64,000 bases of DNA from Cyanobium sp. Tous-M-B4 (GTDB lineage Bacteria; Cyanobacteriota; Cyanobacteriia; PCC-6307; Cyanobiaceae), in NCBI RefSeq assembly GCF_024345395.1, contig NZ_JAGQBA010000007.1:84646-148645 (forward strand). Direction: 5' to 3'. Shown piece after piece: positions 19,512 to 27,632 of this stretch. Positions within the stretch are counted from its first letter, which is position 1. Each line of letters opens with the position of its first letter. The notes under the pieces are model-generated. The model had not been told where the DNA came from. It saw nothing but the letters and a program-made list of their open reading frames with translations, and did no database searches. The position numbers and the translations under genes were made by a program.

Positions 19512-19964
19512 ATGAACAAGACCCCCCTGCCCTCCATTGATTCCCTCGACCGCCAGTGGTATCTGGTGGATGCAGAGAATCAGACCCTCGGTCGCCTGGC
19601 GAGCGAAGTGGCCCAAGTGCTGCGCGGCAAGAACAAGCCCTGCTACACCCCCCACCTCGACACAGGCGACTTTGTCATCGTCATCAACGCCGATAAGGTG
19701 AAGGTGAGCGGTAACAAGTCGACCCAGAAGATTTACCGCCGCCACTCTGGCCGGCCCGGTGGCATGAAGACTGAAACCTTCGCCCACCTGCAAGCCCGGA
19801 TCCCTGAGCGGATCGTGGAGAAGGCCATCAAAGGCATGCTTCCCCACAACGCCCTAGGTCGCCAGCTGTTCCGCAAGCTGAAGGTTTACAAGGGTACCGA
19901 GCATCCCCACGCTGCCCAACAACCCCAAGCCCTAGCCCTCGATCCCGCCACTGCCGCCCAATGA
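19512..19964 (+). CDS. rplM: 50S ribosomal protein L13
   Basis: L13 is an early-assembly 23S rRNA-binding protein. The 150 residues include [19 protein letters not shown] and [20 protein letters not shown], both family signatures. It follows a 150-bp gap likely to contain its promoter. Its TGA overlaps the ATG of rpsI (ATGA). Confidence 0.97.
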   Translation: MNKTPLPSIDSLDRQWYLVDAENQTLGRLASEVAQVLRGKNKPCYTPHLDTGDFVIVINADKVKVSGNKSTQKIYRRHSGRPGGMKTETFAHLQARIPERIVEKAIKGMLPHNALGRQLFRKLKVYKGTEHPHAAQQPQALALDPATAAQ

Positions 19965-20362
19965 GCACTAACAAAGTCGTCTATTGGGGCACGGGTCGTC
20001 GTAAGACGGCAGTTGCCCGAGTGCGTGTGGTTCCTGGGAACGGCACCGTAACCATCAATGGTCGCCCTGGCGACAACTATCTCAACTACAACCCCGTTTA
20101 TCTCGCAGCGGTCAAAGCTCCTTTGCAGACTCTCGGTCTGGCAACTGACTACGACCTGCTGGTGAATGTGCGTGGTGGTGGGCTTACCGGCCAAGCCGAC
20201 GCCATTAAGCAGGGTGCAGCTCGTGCCCTTTGTGAATTGTCCCCAGACAACCGCAAGCCCCTTAAAACCGAAGGCCACCTCAGCCGCGACCCTCGCGCTA
20301 AGGAGCGTCGCAAGTACGGCCTGAAGAAAGCCCGTAAGGCACCTCAGTTCTCCAAGCGCTGA
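19961..20362 (+). CDS. rpsI: 30S ribosomal protein S9
   Basis: S9 reaches its C-terminal Arg into the P site to touch tRNA. The 133 residues include [20 protein letters not shown] and [19 protein letters not shown], and end [11 protein letters not shown] as expected. It is coupled to rplM by a 4-nt overlap. Confidence 0.97.
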   Translation: MSTNKVVYWGTGRRKTAVARVRVVPGNGTVTINGRPGDNYLNYNPVYLAAVKAPLQTLGLATDYDLLVNVRGGGLTGQADAIKQGAARALCELSPDNRKPLKTEGHLSRDPRAKERRKYGLKKARKAPQFSKR

Positions 20363-20395
20363 TTTCTTCCCCCCGCCATCAGCTCCTTCCCCGTC

Positions 20396-20710
20396 ATGCC
20401 CAAGGCCGAAATTCATCCCACCTGGTATCCCGATGCCAAGGTGATTTGCAACGGAGAGGTGGTTATGACCACCGGTTCCACCTCTCCCGAACTCCACGTA
20501 GATGTGTGGAGTGGCAACCACCCCTTCTATACCGGCACCCAAAAGATTCTCGACACCGAGGGCCGTGTAGACCGCTTCATGCGCAAGTACGGCATGGGTG
20601 GAGCAGATTCCCTCTCCAACGCCGCTGCCAAGCAGGAACCCAAGGCTGGAGCCTCGGCCGAAGCTGCAAGCCAAGTTGAGACCGAGGCCCCCGCTGCGGC
20701 CGAAGCCTGA
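20396..20710 (+). CDS. rpmE: 50S ribosomal protein L31, zinc-free type with Ala/Glu tail
   Basis: L31 bridges the subunits. The 104-residue product starts MPKAEIHPTWYPDAKVICNG and keeps HPFYTGTQKILDTEGRVDRF. Only one Cys (residue 18) is present, so the four-Cys zinc site is lost (C- type), whereas L36 in this window keeps its zinc ligands. About 30 residues at the C-terminus are Ala/Glu-rich and low complexity, beyond the usual L31 length. A terminator follows. Confidence 0.94.
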   Translation: MPKAEIHPTWYPDAKVICNGEVVMTTGSTSPELHVDVWSGNHPFYTGTQKILDTEGRVDRFMRKYGMGGADSLSNAAAKQEPKAGASAEAASQVETEAPAAAEA

Positions 20711-20737
20711 TCTCTGCAGGCCTGATTGAACCCCCCA

Positions 20738-20770
20738 GCCGGGTGCTTACGGGCACCCGGCTTTGTGTTG
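20738..20770 (+). terminator. Rho-independent terminator after rpmE
   Basis: GCCGGGTGC and GCACCCGGC form a perfect 9-bp stem with a 6-nt loop, followed by the T-rich TTTGTGTTGT. It lies 28 nt after the rpmE stop and just before prfA. Confidence 0.8.
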
Positions 20771-20804
20771 TCTGGTGCCCATGCGGGCTCCTCCTACCTC
20801 GCTG

Positions 20805-21902
20805 ATGGATCCTTCCCTGCTGCATGAGCGCCTGGAGACGGCCCGCCGCACCTTCGAGACCCTGGAACGCCAGTTGGCAGATCCTGCTGTAGCGGCTAAT
20901 CCCAGCCAGATGCAGGCCATCGCCAGAGAGAGAGCTCGCCTTGAGCCCTTGGTGCAGGACCACCTGAGCCTGCAAAAACTGCAGCAGGAAGAGCGCGAAG
21001 CTCGCGCCCTGCTGAAAGAACATCGGGGCGACCTCGCCATGGAGGAACTGGTCACCGAGGAGCTGGCAACCTTGGCGGAAGCCACGGCCAGCCTGCTCGA
21101 CAAGCTCACGGTGGCCCTGCTGCCCCGAGACCCCCGCGACGAGCGCAGCGTGATGTTGGAGATCCGCGCCGGCGCCGGTGGCGATGAAGCGGCGATCTGG
21201 GCCGGCGATCTAGCCCGGATGTATGAGCGCTACGCCCAAGGGGTGGGCTGGCGGGTGGAACCTGTGAGCGCCTCCGAAGCCGAGCTCGGGGGCTACAAAG
21301 AACTAATCCTCGCCATCAAGGGGGATGGGGTTTTCAGCCAGCTGAAGTTCGAGGCCGGGGTGCATCGGGTGCAACGGGTGCCGGCCACCGAGTCCCAAGG
21401 CCGAGTGCACACCTCAACCGCCACGGTCGCCGTGATGCCGGAGGCCGATCCCGTGGAGGTTCAGATCGAACCCGGCGACATCGAAATCAGTACCGCCCGC
21501 TCCGGTGGCGCCGGCGGCCAAAACGTCAACAAAGTGGAAACGGCCGTAGACCTGCTGCACAAGCCCACCGGCATTCGGGTGTTCTGCACCCAGCAGCGCT
21601 CCCAGCTGCAGAACCGCGAGCGCGCCATGGAAATCCTGAGGGCCAAGCTCTATGAGCGCCAGCTAGCAGAAGCCAACGCCCAGGAGCGTTCCACCAGGCT
21701 GGCCCAGGTAGGCAGCGGCGACCGCAGCGAGAAAATCCGCACCTACAACTTCAAAGACAACCGCACCACCGACCACCGCCTAGGCCGCAACTTCGCGCTT
21801 GAGCCGGTTCTCAACGGCCAGCTCCACGACCTGATCAGTGCCTCAATCGCCGCCGATCAGAGCCGCCAGCTCGAAGAGCTGGCCCAACAGGTAGCCAGCT
21901 GA
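20805..21902 (+). CDS. prfA: Peptide chain release factor 1
   Basis: RF1 recognises UAA and UAG and triggers peptide release. The 365 residues from the ATG at 20805 begin [17 protein letters not shown]. The catalytic GGQ lies at residues 237-239 in [16 protein letters not shown], and [19 protein letters not shown] is also diagnostic. An ATG at 20781 would add eight residues. The gene converges on the HNH gene with a 6-bp gap. Confidence 0.95.
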   Translation: MDPSLLHERLETARRTFETLERQLADPAVAANPSQMQAIARERARLEPLVQDHLSLQKLQQEEREARALLKEHRGDLAMEELVTEELATLAEATASLLDKLTVALLPRDPRDERSVMLEIRAGAGGDEAAIWAGDLARMYERYAQGVGWRVEPVSASEAELGGYKELILAIKGDGVFSQLKFEAGVHRVQRVPATESQGRVHTSTATVAVMPEADPVEVQIEPGDIEISTARSGGAGGQNVNKVETAVDLLHKPTGIRVFCTQQRSQLQNRERAMEILRAKLYERQLAEANAQERSTRLAQVGSGDRSEKIRTYNFKDNRTTDHRLGRNFALEPVLNGQLHDLISASIAADQSRQLEELAQQVAS

Positions 21903-21908
21903 GCGCTC

Positions 21909-22409
21909 TTAGGACCCAATCACGTATTTGGCCCACTCGCCATGCTGACCAGAGGAGATCTGGCGACTGGCTTCAAAGCTGAAGCTGCCCAGGGGCCTAT
22001 GGGGTGGACGCAGCAGGGGCATCGCGGCCTCCCGCGGCGTGCGGTTGCCCTTGCGAACATTGCAGGGCAGACAGGCTGTGGTGACGTTTTCCCAGGTATC
22101 CAGGCCTCCGCGGCTGCGCGGCACCACATGGTCGACAGAGAGATGCTCAGCGCTAGCCCCGCAGTACTGGCAGCGATGGCCATCGCGGTGAAACAGGTTG
22201 CGACGGGTCAGGGGCAACGGCTTGTAGGGCACCCGCACGAAATGACGCAGGCGGATCACCGTAGGTAGCAGGGTGTCTTCGCGAATCCTGCGAGCCGGGT
22301 CATGCTCAAGCCCCTCCGCCTTCCCCTTCAGCACCATCACCACCGCACGACGCCAGGTAGTGATGTTGAGGGGCTCGTAGGAGGCGTTTAGAACGAGAAC
22401 GTGGCCCAT
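21909..22409 (-). CDS. HNH endonuclease family protein
   Basis: A 166-residue HNH protein of the type widespread in cyanobacteria, starting MGHVLVLNASYEPLN. The HNH core has CQYCG, then SVDHVVPRSRGG (catalytic His), then NVTTACLPCNVRKGNRTP, giving a CxxC...CxxC zinc frame. The family likely cleaves nucleic acid, but its cellular role is unknown to me. The start at 22409 was preferred over one at 22433 because it matches the recalled family N-terminus. It is divergent from alr. Confidence 0.85.
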   Translation of the reverse strand: MGHVLVLNASYEPLNITTWRRAVVMVLKGKAEGLEHDPARRIREDTLLPTVIRLRHFVRVPYKPLPLTRRNLFHRDGHRCQYCGASAEHLSVDHVVPRSRGGLDTWENVTTACLPCNVRKGNRTPREAAMPLLRPPHRPLGSFSFEASRQISSGQHGEWAKYVIGS

Positions 22410-22459
22410 GCCAGCACCCGTGATCGGCGGCATGCTAGTGGCAATCTTCGCTGTAATCC

Positions 22460-23677
22460 GTGACCCAGGCGACCGAGACCAGTTGGAGTGCCCCGGCCCA
22501 TGAGGCCAGCCTGGCTCGGCAACGGGCCTGGGTAGAGGTAAGTACCGGCGCCATAAGTGCTAACGCCCGCAGCCTGAAACGCTGCATAGGCAATGGCACC
22601 GAGCTGATGGCTGTGGTCAAGGCCGACGGCTATGGCCATGGATCGATCCCCGTGGCCCGGGCCGCCATCGCTGGTGGAGCCAGTCAGTGCGGTGTCGCCA
22701 CCCTGAGCGAAGGCATCGAGCTGCGCAGGGCCGGCATCGAAGCGCCCATCCTGGTGCTCGGCAACCTCACCCAGGTGGAGGAGCTGCGCAGCTGTCTGCA
22801 CTGGCAGCTCATGCCCACCATCAGCGGCATGCGCGAAGCCCTGCTCTGCCAGAACCTCGCCAGCGGCCAAGGCCGCCCGATGGCCCTGCAGCTCAAGCTC
22901 GACACTGGCATGGCTCGGCTCGGGGCCGATTGGCAGGAGGGGCCCAGACTCGTGGCCGCGATCACGGAACTGGAAGCCGTGCAGTTGGCCGGTCTCTATT
23001 CCCATCTCGCCAGTGCCGATGCATCAGCGGATGCCGATGACGGGCTAACCGATCAACAGCAGCGGCTGTTCGAGACGGTGCTGCAGGCCCTAGAGCACCA
23101 GCGCCTGCAGGCTGGCATCCGCCACCTGGCCAACTCGGCCGGCACCCTGCGCAGCCCAGGGCTGCACTACGACCTAGTGCGAGTCGGCCTGGCGCTATAC
23201 GGGCACAGCCCGGCGGCCCACCTGACTTCTGTCACACCCCTGCAGGGAGCGATGACCCTGCACGCCCGCGTCAGCCTGATTCGGGAGGTCGGCAGCGGGG
23301 TGGGGGTGAGCTACGGCCATCGCTTCCGCACCAGCCGCCCCAGCCGCCTGGCCGTTGTTGGCATTGGCTACGCCGATGGCGTGCCCCGCCAGCTCTCCAA
23401 CCAGCTGGAAGTGCTGTTTGCAGGCCAACGTCTGCCCCAAGTGGGAGCCATCACCATGGACCAACTGGTGCTCGATGCCACCGACTGCCCTGGACTGGAG
23501 GTGGGGTCGGTGGTGACTCTGCTGGGCAAGGAGGGAAGCGAACAAATCACCCCCACCGACTGGAGCGATCGCTGCCAGACCATCCCCTGGGAAATCCTCT
23601 GCGGCTTTAAGCACCGCCTGCCGCGACTCACCGCCGCCCAGGCCGCCTGGGAAGCCCCAGGCGATAGGGCTCACTGA
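22460..23677 (+). CDS. alr: Alanine racemase
   Basis: This PLP enzyme makes D-alanine for peptidoglycan. The PLP lysine is Lys54 in AVVKADGYGHG. The second catalytic residue is the Tyr in GVSYGHRF, in the C-terminal beta domain, with AVVGIGYADGVPR downstream. At 405 residues it is slightly longer than usual owing to an N-terminal tail. It ends 19 bases before tRNA-Ser on the same strand. Confidence 0.95.
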   Translation: MTQATETSWSAPAHEASLARQRAWVEVSTGAISANARSLKRCIGNGTELMAVVKADGYGHGSIPVARAAIAGGASQCGVATLSEGIELRRAGIEAPILVLGNLTQVEELRSCLHWQLMPTISGMREALLCQNLASGQGRPMALQLKLDTGMARLGADWQEGPRLVAAITELEAVQLAGLYSHLASADASADADDGLTDQQQRLFETVLQALEHQRLQAGIRHLANSAGTLRSPGLHYDLVRVGLALYGHSPAAHLTSVTPLQGAMTLHARVSLIREVGSGVGVSYGHRFRTSRPSRLAVVGIGYADGVPRQLSNQLEVLFAGQRLPQVGAITMDQLVLDATDCPGLEVGSVVTLLGKEGSEQITPTDWSDRCQTIPWEILCGFKHRLPRLTAAQAAWEAPGDRAH

Positions 23678-23696
23678 TAAAGTCAGCAAGCCCCCT

Positions 23697-23785
23697 GGAG
23701 AGGTGGCTGAGTGGTTGAAAGCGGCTCCCTGCTAAGGAGTTACAGGAGGCAACTCTTGTCGAGGGTTCGAATCCCTCCCTCTCCG
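23697..23785 (+). tRNA. trnS: tRNA-Ser (anticodon GCT)
   Basis: An 89-nt class II tRNA. The acceptor stem is GGAGAGG/CCTCTCC with discriminator G. The anticodon loop CTGCTAA gives GCT, a long variable arm follows, and the T-arm contains GGTTCGAATCC. CCA is not encoded. Confidence 0.96.
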
Positions 23786-23802
23786 TTGTTAAGTCCGAAT
23801 GC

Positions 23803-24750
23803 TTATTTACGGCTGGCTGCGGCCAGCCGGGTAGCTATCTCGGGTAAGAGCTTGGGATCTTGGGCGCAGACCTTGCCCTCGGAAAAAATCACCAGTAGGA
23901 AGGGCAGCGCTTTTGGCGTAGAGCCCTCAGCTGACGGCTCCACGTAGGCAGCATCGTGCCGGGCCTGGCTCATCCAGCCCGCCTTGCTCCAGAGGCGAGA
24001 GCCAAGAGGCAAACCCTCACCAATGAAGCCATCCACCTGGTTTTCTGGATCCGCAAGCCTCTGGGTTGGATCCAGGCTGCGCGCCAGCAGAGCTGCCATC
24101 CGAGCACAAGCCGGTGGCGAGACCAGGGCCGACGCCAGCACGGCCTGCAACAGACGGGCTACCGCATCGGTACTGAGGCGATTGCGGTTTTCAAGCTCAC
24201 TGCCGTAAAAGTCCCGCTCCCGCCCGTAGGGACCATCTCCCCAGGTTTTTTGGCAAGCATTACAGCCCTGCAGCTCCGGCCAGCCAAGCTCGCTCAGCCA
24301 GCCATTGACAAGCTGACGCTGCTCCAGCCAGCGGGCCATGCGCTCGGGGGGCAGAGAAGGGCCGCTAGTGGTGCCACTAAGCAAATCAACCACCAGGGAG
24401 GTGGCGTCGTTGCTCGAATCCCGAATCATGTCTGAGAGGGCACGCCGCAGCTCGGGCGTATCCGCAAGCAAATCAGCCTGGCGCCAGGCCTCGGCCGCCA
24501 CCAAGTACACCAGCTTCACCACGCTGGCTGGGTAGCGAGGACGATCCCCAGCCCAGCTCGCCCCCTGCACCGGCTGGGCCCAGAACTGATCGGGATCCAG
24601 ATCGGCAGCTCGGCCAACCAAGGGCTGGTCGTAGCGAAGCCAGGTAATGGAGAGGTGCTGGGCTAAACCAGGCCGCCCCTCTAGCTCTAGAGCCCGCACC
24701 AGATCGGCCAGGATCTGAGCCATCGCTGGATCGGGGCTGTAAAAAGCCAT
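23803..24750 (-). CDS. Class A beta-lactamase-like serine hydrolase
   Basis: A 315-residue protein with the penicillin-recognising fold. The SxxK motif is Ser76-V-V-Lys79 in YPASVVKLVYL. DSSNDATS at about residue 110 stands in for the SDN motif, and SKAGW near the C-terminus for the KTG motif. No signal peptide is visible, unlike secreted beta-lactamases, so a role in peptidoglycan or another amide or ester cleavage is as likely as resistance. It is divergent from a cell-wall hydrolase gene 18 bp away, which supports a wall-related job. An alternative GTG start lies at 24753. Confidence 0.8.
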   Translation of the reverse strand: MAFYSPDPAMAQILADLVRALELEGRPGLAQHLSITWLRYDQPLVGRAADLDPDQFWAQPVQGASWAGDRPRYPASVVKLVYLVAAEAWRQADLLADTPELRRALSDMIRDSSNDATSLVVDLLSGTTSGPSLPPERMARWLEQRQLVNGWLSELGWPELQGCNACQKTWGDGPYGRERDFYGSELENRNRLSTDAVARLLQAVLASALVSPPACARMAALLARSLDPTQRLADPENQVDGFIGEGLPLGSRLWSKAGWMSQARHDAAYVEPSAEGSTPKALPFLLVIFSEGKVCAQDPKLLPEIATRLAAASRK

Positions 24751-24767
24751 CACCGCCGGCCAACGTT

Positions 24768-25559
24768 GTGGCGAGATTAGCTGTGCTGACAGTGAACACC
24801 ATCAACCCTGCCCAGCTGGCTGCCGGCACCCCAGCCGCGCCGGAATGGCTCCTCGCCGGCACGAACTGGCAGCTCACTGGCAGCGTCAACCTCTACAGCC
24901 AGGCCCGCGGTGAGGGGCTAGCCAGCCAGGCCTGGCCTGGACGCCACCTACAAATCCTGTCCAGTCCTGCAGCAACGGGGCCAGGAATGCGGCTGCGGGT
25001 ACGACTGCTCGACGATGGCTACCCAGGCTGGCTTGAGCCCGATGCCCTGCTGGGGCGAGCAGTGGCGTGCTCCCCGCCCCAGCCGCAACTCCTGCAGCGC
25101 TGCAGCATTGCCCGCAGGCTGGAGCAGGTGCTGAGCTTCGCCCAGGCCGCCCAGCGTGTAGCCAACACCTACCTGTGGGGCGGCAGCCTGGGCCCCAACT
25201 ACGACTGCTCCGGTCTGGTGCAGCGGGCCTATGCCAGCGCTGGCATCTGGATTCCACGCGATGCCTACCTACAGGAGCGGTTCTGTCAGCCAGTCGCGGT
25301 GCACCCGGGCCAGGTGCAGTTGCTGGAGCCTGGCGACCTCATCTTTTTTGGCACACCCCAGCGTTGCAGCCACGTGGGGCTGCACCTAGGTGGCGGCCGC
25401 TACTTACACAGCTCCGGCATCGCCCACGGCCGCAACGGCATCGGCATCGACGACCTGGCGCCCCAAAACCCAGACCCGGTGGCACGCCACTACCGACTGG
25501 AACTGCGGGGAGCGGGGCGGGTAATGCACAGCCATAACGGCAGTCCCCTACCCACCTAG
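24768..25559 (+). CDS. NlpC/P60 cysteine peptidase (cell-wall hydrolase)
   Basis: A 263-residue protein with an SH3-like N-terminal region (about residues 30-100) and an NlpC/P60 domain (about 120-255). The catalytic Cys147 is in YDCSGLVQRAY, followed by His202 in CSHVGLHLGGG and a polar third residue near His214. The family cleaves D-Glu/meso-DAP links in peptidoglycan peptides. No signal peptide is seen. The GTG at 24768 is the first start; another GTG at 24783 is possible. Confidence 0.88.
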   Translation: MARLAVLTVNTINPAQLAAGTPAAPEWLLAGTNWQLTGSVNLYSQARGEGLASQAWPGRHLQILSSPAATGPGMRLRVRLLDDGYPGWLEPDALLGRAVACSPPQPQLLQRCSIARRLEQVLSFAQAAQRVANTYLWGGSLGPNYDCSGLVQRAYASAGIWIPRDAYLQERFCQPVAVHPGQVQLLEPGDLIFFGTPQRCSHVGLHLGGGRYLHSSGIAHGRNGIGIDDLAPQNPDPVARHYRLELRGAGRVMHSHNGSPLPT

Positions 25560-25585
25560 GGTCAACGCCAAGGGCTGACAAAGAC

Positions 25586-26560
25586 ATGCAGCAAACGGGG
25601 GAAGGCCAGGCAGAGCTTTCCGTAGTGGTGCCCCTCTACAACGAGGAGGAGAGCCTGCCCCAGTTGGTGGAGCAGTTGCTGGCGGCACTGCGACCGCTGC
25701 AGCTGGGCTTTGAGTTGGTGCTGGTAGACGACGGATCCCTGGACGGCACAGCGAAGGTGCTCAGCCAGCTGGCCGCCACGGTCCCGGAGCTGGTGGCCGT
25801 GCTGCTGCGCCGCAACTACGGCCAGACGGCGGCAATGGCTGCCGGCTTTGACGCCAGCGGCGGGGCGGTGATCGTGACCCTCGATGGCGATCTGCAGAAC
25901 GACCCAGCCGATATCCCCCTACTGCTATCTGAGCTCGACCAAGGCTTCGACCTGGTGAGTGGCTGGCGCCACCAGCGCCAGGATGCGGCCATGCAACGGC
26001 TGCTGCCGAGCCGCATCGCCAACAGCCTGATTGCCCGGGTAACTGGGGTACGACTCCACGACTACGGCTGCTCTCTGAAGGCTTATCGGCGCGAGGTGGT
26101 GAGTGATCTCAACCTGTACGGCGAACTACACCGCTTCCTGCCTGCCCTGGCCTTCATCGAAGGTGCCCGGATCAGCGAGGTGAAAGTAAACCACCATCCC
26201 CGTCGTTATGGGGAGAGCAAATACGGACTCGACCGCACCTTCCGGGTGTTGATGGACCTGCTGACGGTCTGGTTCATGAAGCGCTTTCTAACCAGGCCGA
26301 TGCACGTCTTCGGCTTCGGCGGCCTGGCCGCCATGGGCGCAGGGCTCCTGATCGGCCTCTGGCTTGTAGGCGAGAAACTGCTGTTTGGCGCAGACATTGG
26401 CGATCGCCCCCTGCTGCTGATGGCCCTACTGAGTTTTCTGACAGGGGTGCAGCTCTTCTGCTTTGGCCTGCTGGCCGAACTGCAGATGCGCACGTACCAC
26501 GAAAGCCAGGGACGACCGATCTACCGGGTGCGCGGCATCGTGCGCGGATCCGGCGGCTGA
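25586..26560 (+). CDS. Family 2 glycosyltransferase, polyprenyl-phosphate type (GtrB/DPMS-like)
   Basis: A 324-residue GT-A enzyme. The N-terminal catalytic domain shows VVVPLYNEEESLP, VLVDDGSLDGT and the metal-binding TLDGDLQNDP, with GCSLKAYRREVV later. Two hydrophobic helices at about residues 235-260 and 270-295 anchor it in the membrane. Relatives move glucose or mannose from a nucleotide sugar to undecaprenyl or dolichyl phosphate. The sugar cannot be told. Confidence 0.9.
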   Translation: MQQTGEGQAELSVVVPLYNEEESLPQLVEQLLAALRPLQLGFELVLVDDGSLDGTAKVLSQLAATVPELVAVLLRRNYGQTAAMAAGFDASGGAVIVTLDGDLQNDPADIPLLLSELDQGFDLVSGWRHQRQDAAMQRLLPSRIANSLIARVTGVRLHDYGCSLKAYRREVVSDLNLYGELHRFLPALAFIEGARISEVKVNHHPRRYGESKYGLDRTFRVLMDLLTVWFMKRFLTRPMHVFGFGGLAAMGAGLLIGLWLVGEKLLFGADIGDRPLLLMALLSFLTGVQLFCFGLLAELQMRTYHESQGRPIYRVRGIVRGSGG

Positions 26561-26663
26561 GGGGCGTGGCAAAGGGATTGAATTTTTATGTCGCACTTGC
26601 CGACCCCGCAGGCTGCCTCGGGAGGTCTTCGTACAGTATTAACGGTTGCTATTGGCCCGCGCC

Positions 26664-26780
26664 ATGACTGGAGAATTTGCTGCCGCTTGGTTGCCCTCGG
26701 TGTTAGTCCCACTTGTTGGAATCCTCGGCCCAGCCGTGGCCATGGCCCTGCTTTTCAACGTAATCGAAGCCCGCGACTGA
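26664..26780 (+). CDS. psaI: Photosystem I subunit VIII (PsaI)
   Basis: A 38-residue single-helix membrane protein, [19 protein letters not shown] onward, ending NVIEARD. PsaI lies next to PsaL at the trimer interface of photosystem I and stabilises PsaL binding. The pattern ([20 protein letters not shown]) matches known PsaI, and its place 46 nt before psaL supports the call. The 100 bp before it probably hold the psaI-psaL promoter, but no firm hexamers were found. Confidence 0.9.
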   Translation: MTGEFAAAWLPSVLVPLVGILGPAVAMALLFNVIEARD

Positions 26781-26826
26781 GCACGACCCAAGCCGTCGCT
26801 CAGCCTCACCGCCTACCCCCGCCACC

Positions 26827-27318
26827 ATGACCGTGACCCCCGTGGCCGACCCCTGCGTCGGCAATCTGGCAACCCCCGTCAACAGCAGCTATTTCAGCCG
26901 GGCCTTCATAAACGCCCTGCCCGCCTACCGCCCGTCCCTATCTCCGAACCGTCGTGGTTTGGAAGTGGGCATGGCCCATGGCTTCTTTCTTTACGGACCC
27001 TTCGCCGTCTGTGGGCCCCTGCGGCTCACCGAGTACGCCAGCACCGCTGGTTTACTCGCCAGCATTGGACTGGTGTCGATCTTGACCGTATGTCTCTCGA
27101 TCTACGGCACCGCTGGCAACGGACCCAACATCCAACCGGCTGACGCCACCATCGACAACCCGCCCGCAGACCTGTTCACCAAGGCTGGCTGGGCAGAATT
27201 CGCCAGTGGTTTCTGGCTTGGTGGCTGCGGTGGCGCCGCCTTTGCCTGGTTCCTGGCCGGCACCGCGATCGTTGCCCCGCTGGTCAACATCGCCGGCGGC
27301 GTCTGGAGCGTCAACTGA
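26827..27318 (+). CDS. psaL: Photosystem I reaction centre subunit XI (PsaL)
   Basis: PsaL forms the trimerisation domain of cyanobacterial photosystem I. The 163 residues start [19 protein letters not shown] and contain [20 protein letters not shown] and [16 protein letters not shown], which are diagnostic, with two hydrophobic helices (about 70-95 and 130-155). It is cotranscribed with psaI and followed by a terminator. It converges on psaB. Confidence 0.96.
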   Translation: MTVTPVADPCVGNLATPVNSSYFSRAFINALPAYRPSLSPNRRGLEVGMAHGFFLYGPFAVCGPLRLTEYASTAGLLASIGLVSILTVCLSIYGTAGNGPNIQPADATIDNPPADLFTKAGWAEFASGFWLGGCGGAAFAWFLAGTAIVAPLVNIAGGVWSVN

Positions 27319-27346
27319 ATCCCAAGCGGTTTTCCAATCCCCTGCA

Positions 27347-27371
27347 AGCTCCGCCAAGGCGGGGCTTTTTT
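27347..27371 (+). terminator. Rho-independent terminator after psaL
   Basis: AGCTCCGCC and GGCGGGGCT pair (one G-T) with a tight loop and run into TTTTTTT. It is placed 29 nt after the psaL stop. Confidence 0.85.
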
Positions 27372-27570
27372 ATTGGGTGTTTTTATTGAACCTTTATTGG
27401 GCTTTTGATTGGGATGATCTTGTATAGGGCAGCTCGATAGACAGTGACTGCTAGGCCACAAGCCAAGCTCTTGGGAGCAAAGCTCTCACCCTTGGGGGAA
27501 AGAGCCGGCGCTGGGCAATGTTGGGCAGTAGTGATCAGTGATGGGCAAGATAACCAACTACCAATGGACA

Positions 27571-27598
27571 ATAAAAAACCCCAGCCTGCGCCGGGGTT
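27571..27598 (-). terminator. Rho-independent terminator after psaB
   Basis: On the minus strand AACCCC and GGGGTT form a stem around a GC-rich loop, followed by TTTTTTATT. It lies about 35 nt after the psaB stop. Confidence 0.8.
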
Positions 27599-27632
27599 AA
27601 TTCGTCCCTCGAGGGAATCAAGTAGGCCGCGA

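Larger units (their letters stand above)
27319..27632. other. Convergent intergenic region between psaL and psaB
   Basis: This 314-bp stretch has no credible gene. It holds a terminator for psaL (27347-27371) and one for psaB (27571-27598). Between them lie four degenerate copies of a TTTTATTGGG-like unit (27366-27414), two possible hairpins around AGCTCTTGGGAGC (27466-27510) and three TGGGCA repeats (27512-27546). It is AT-rich compared with its flanks. Confidence 0.6.
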
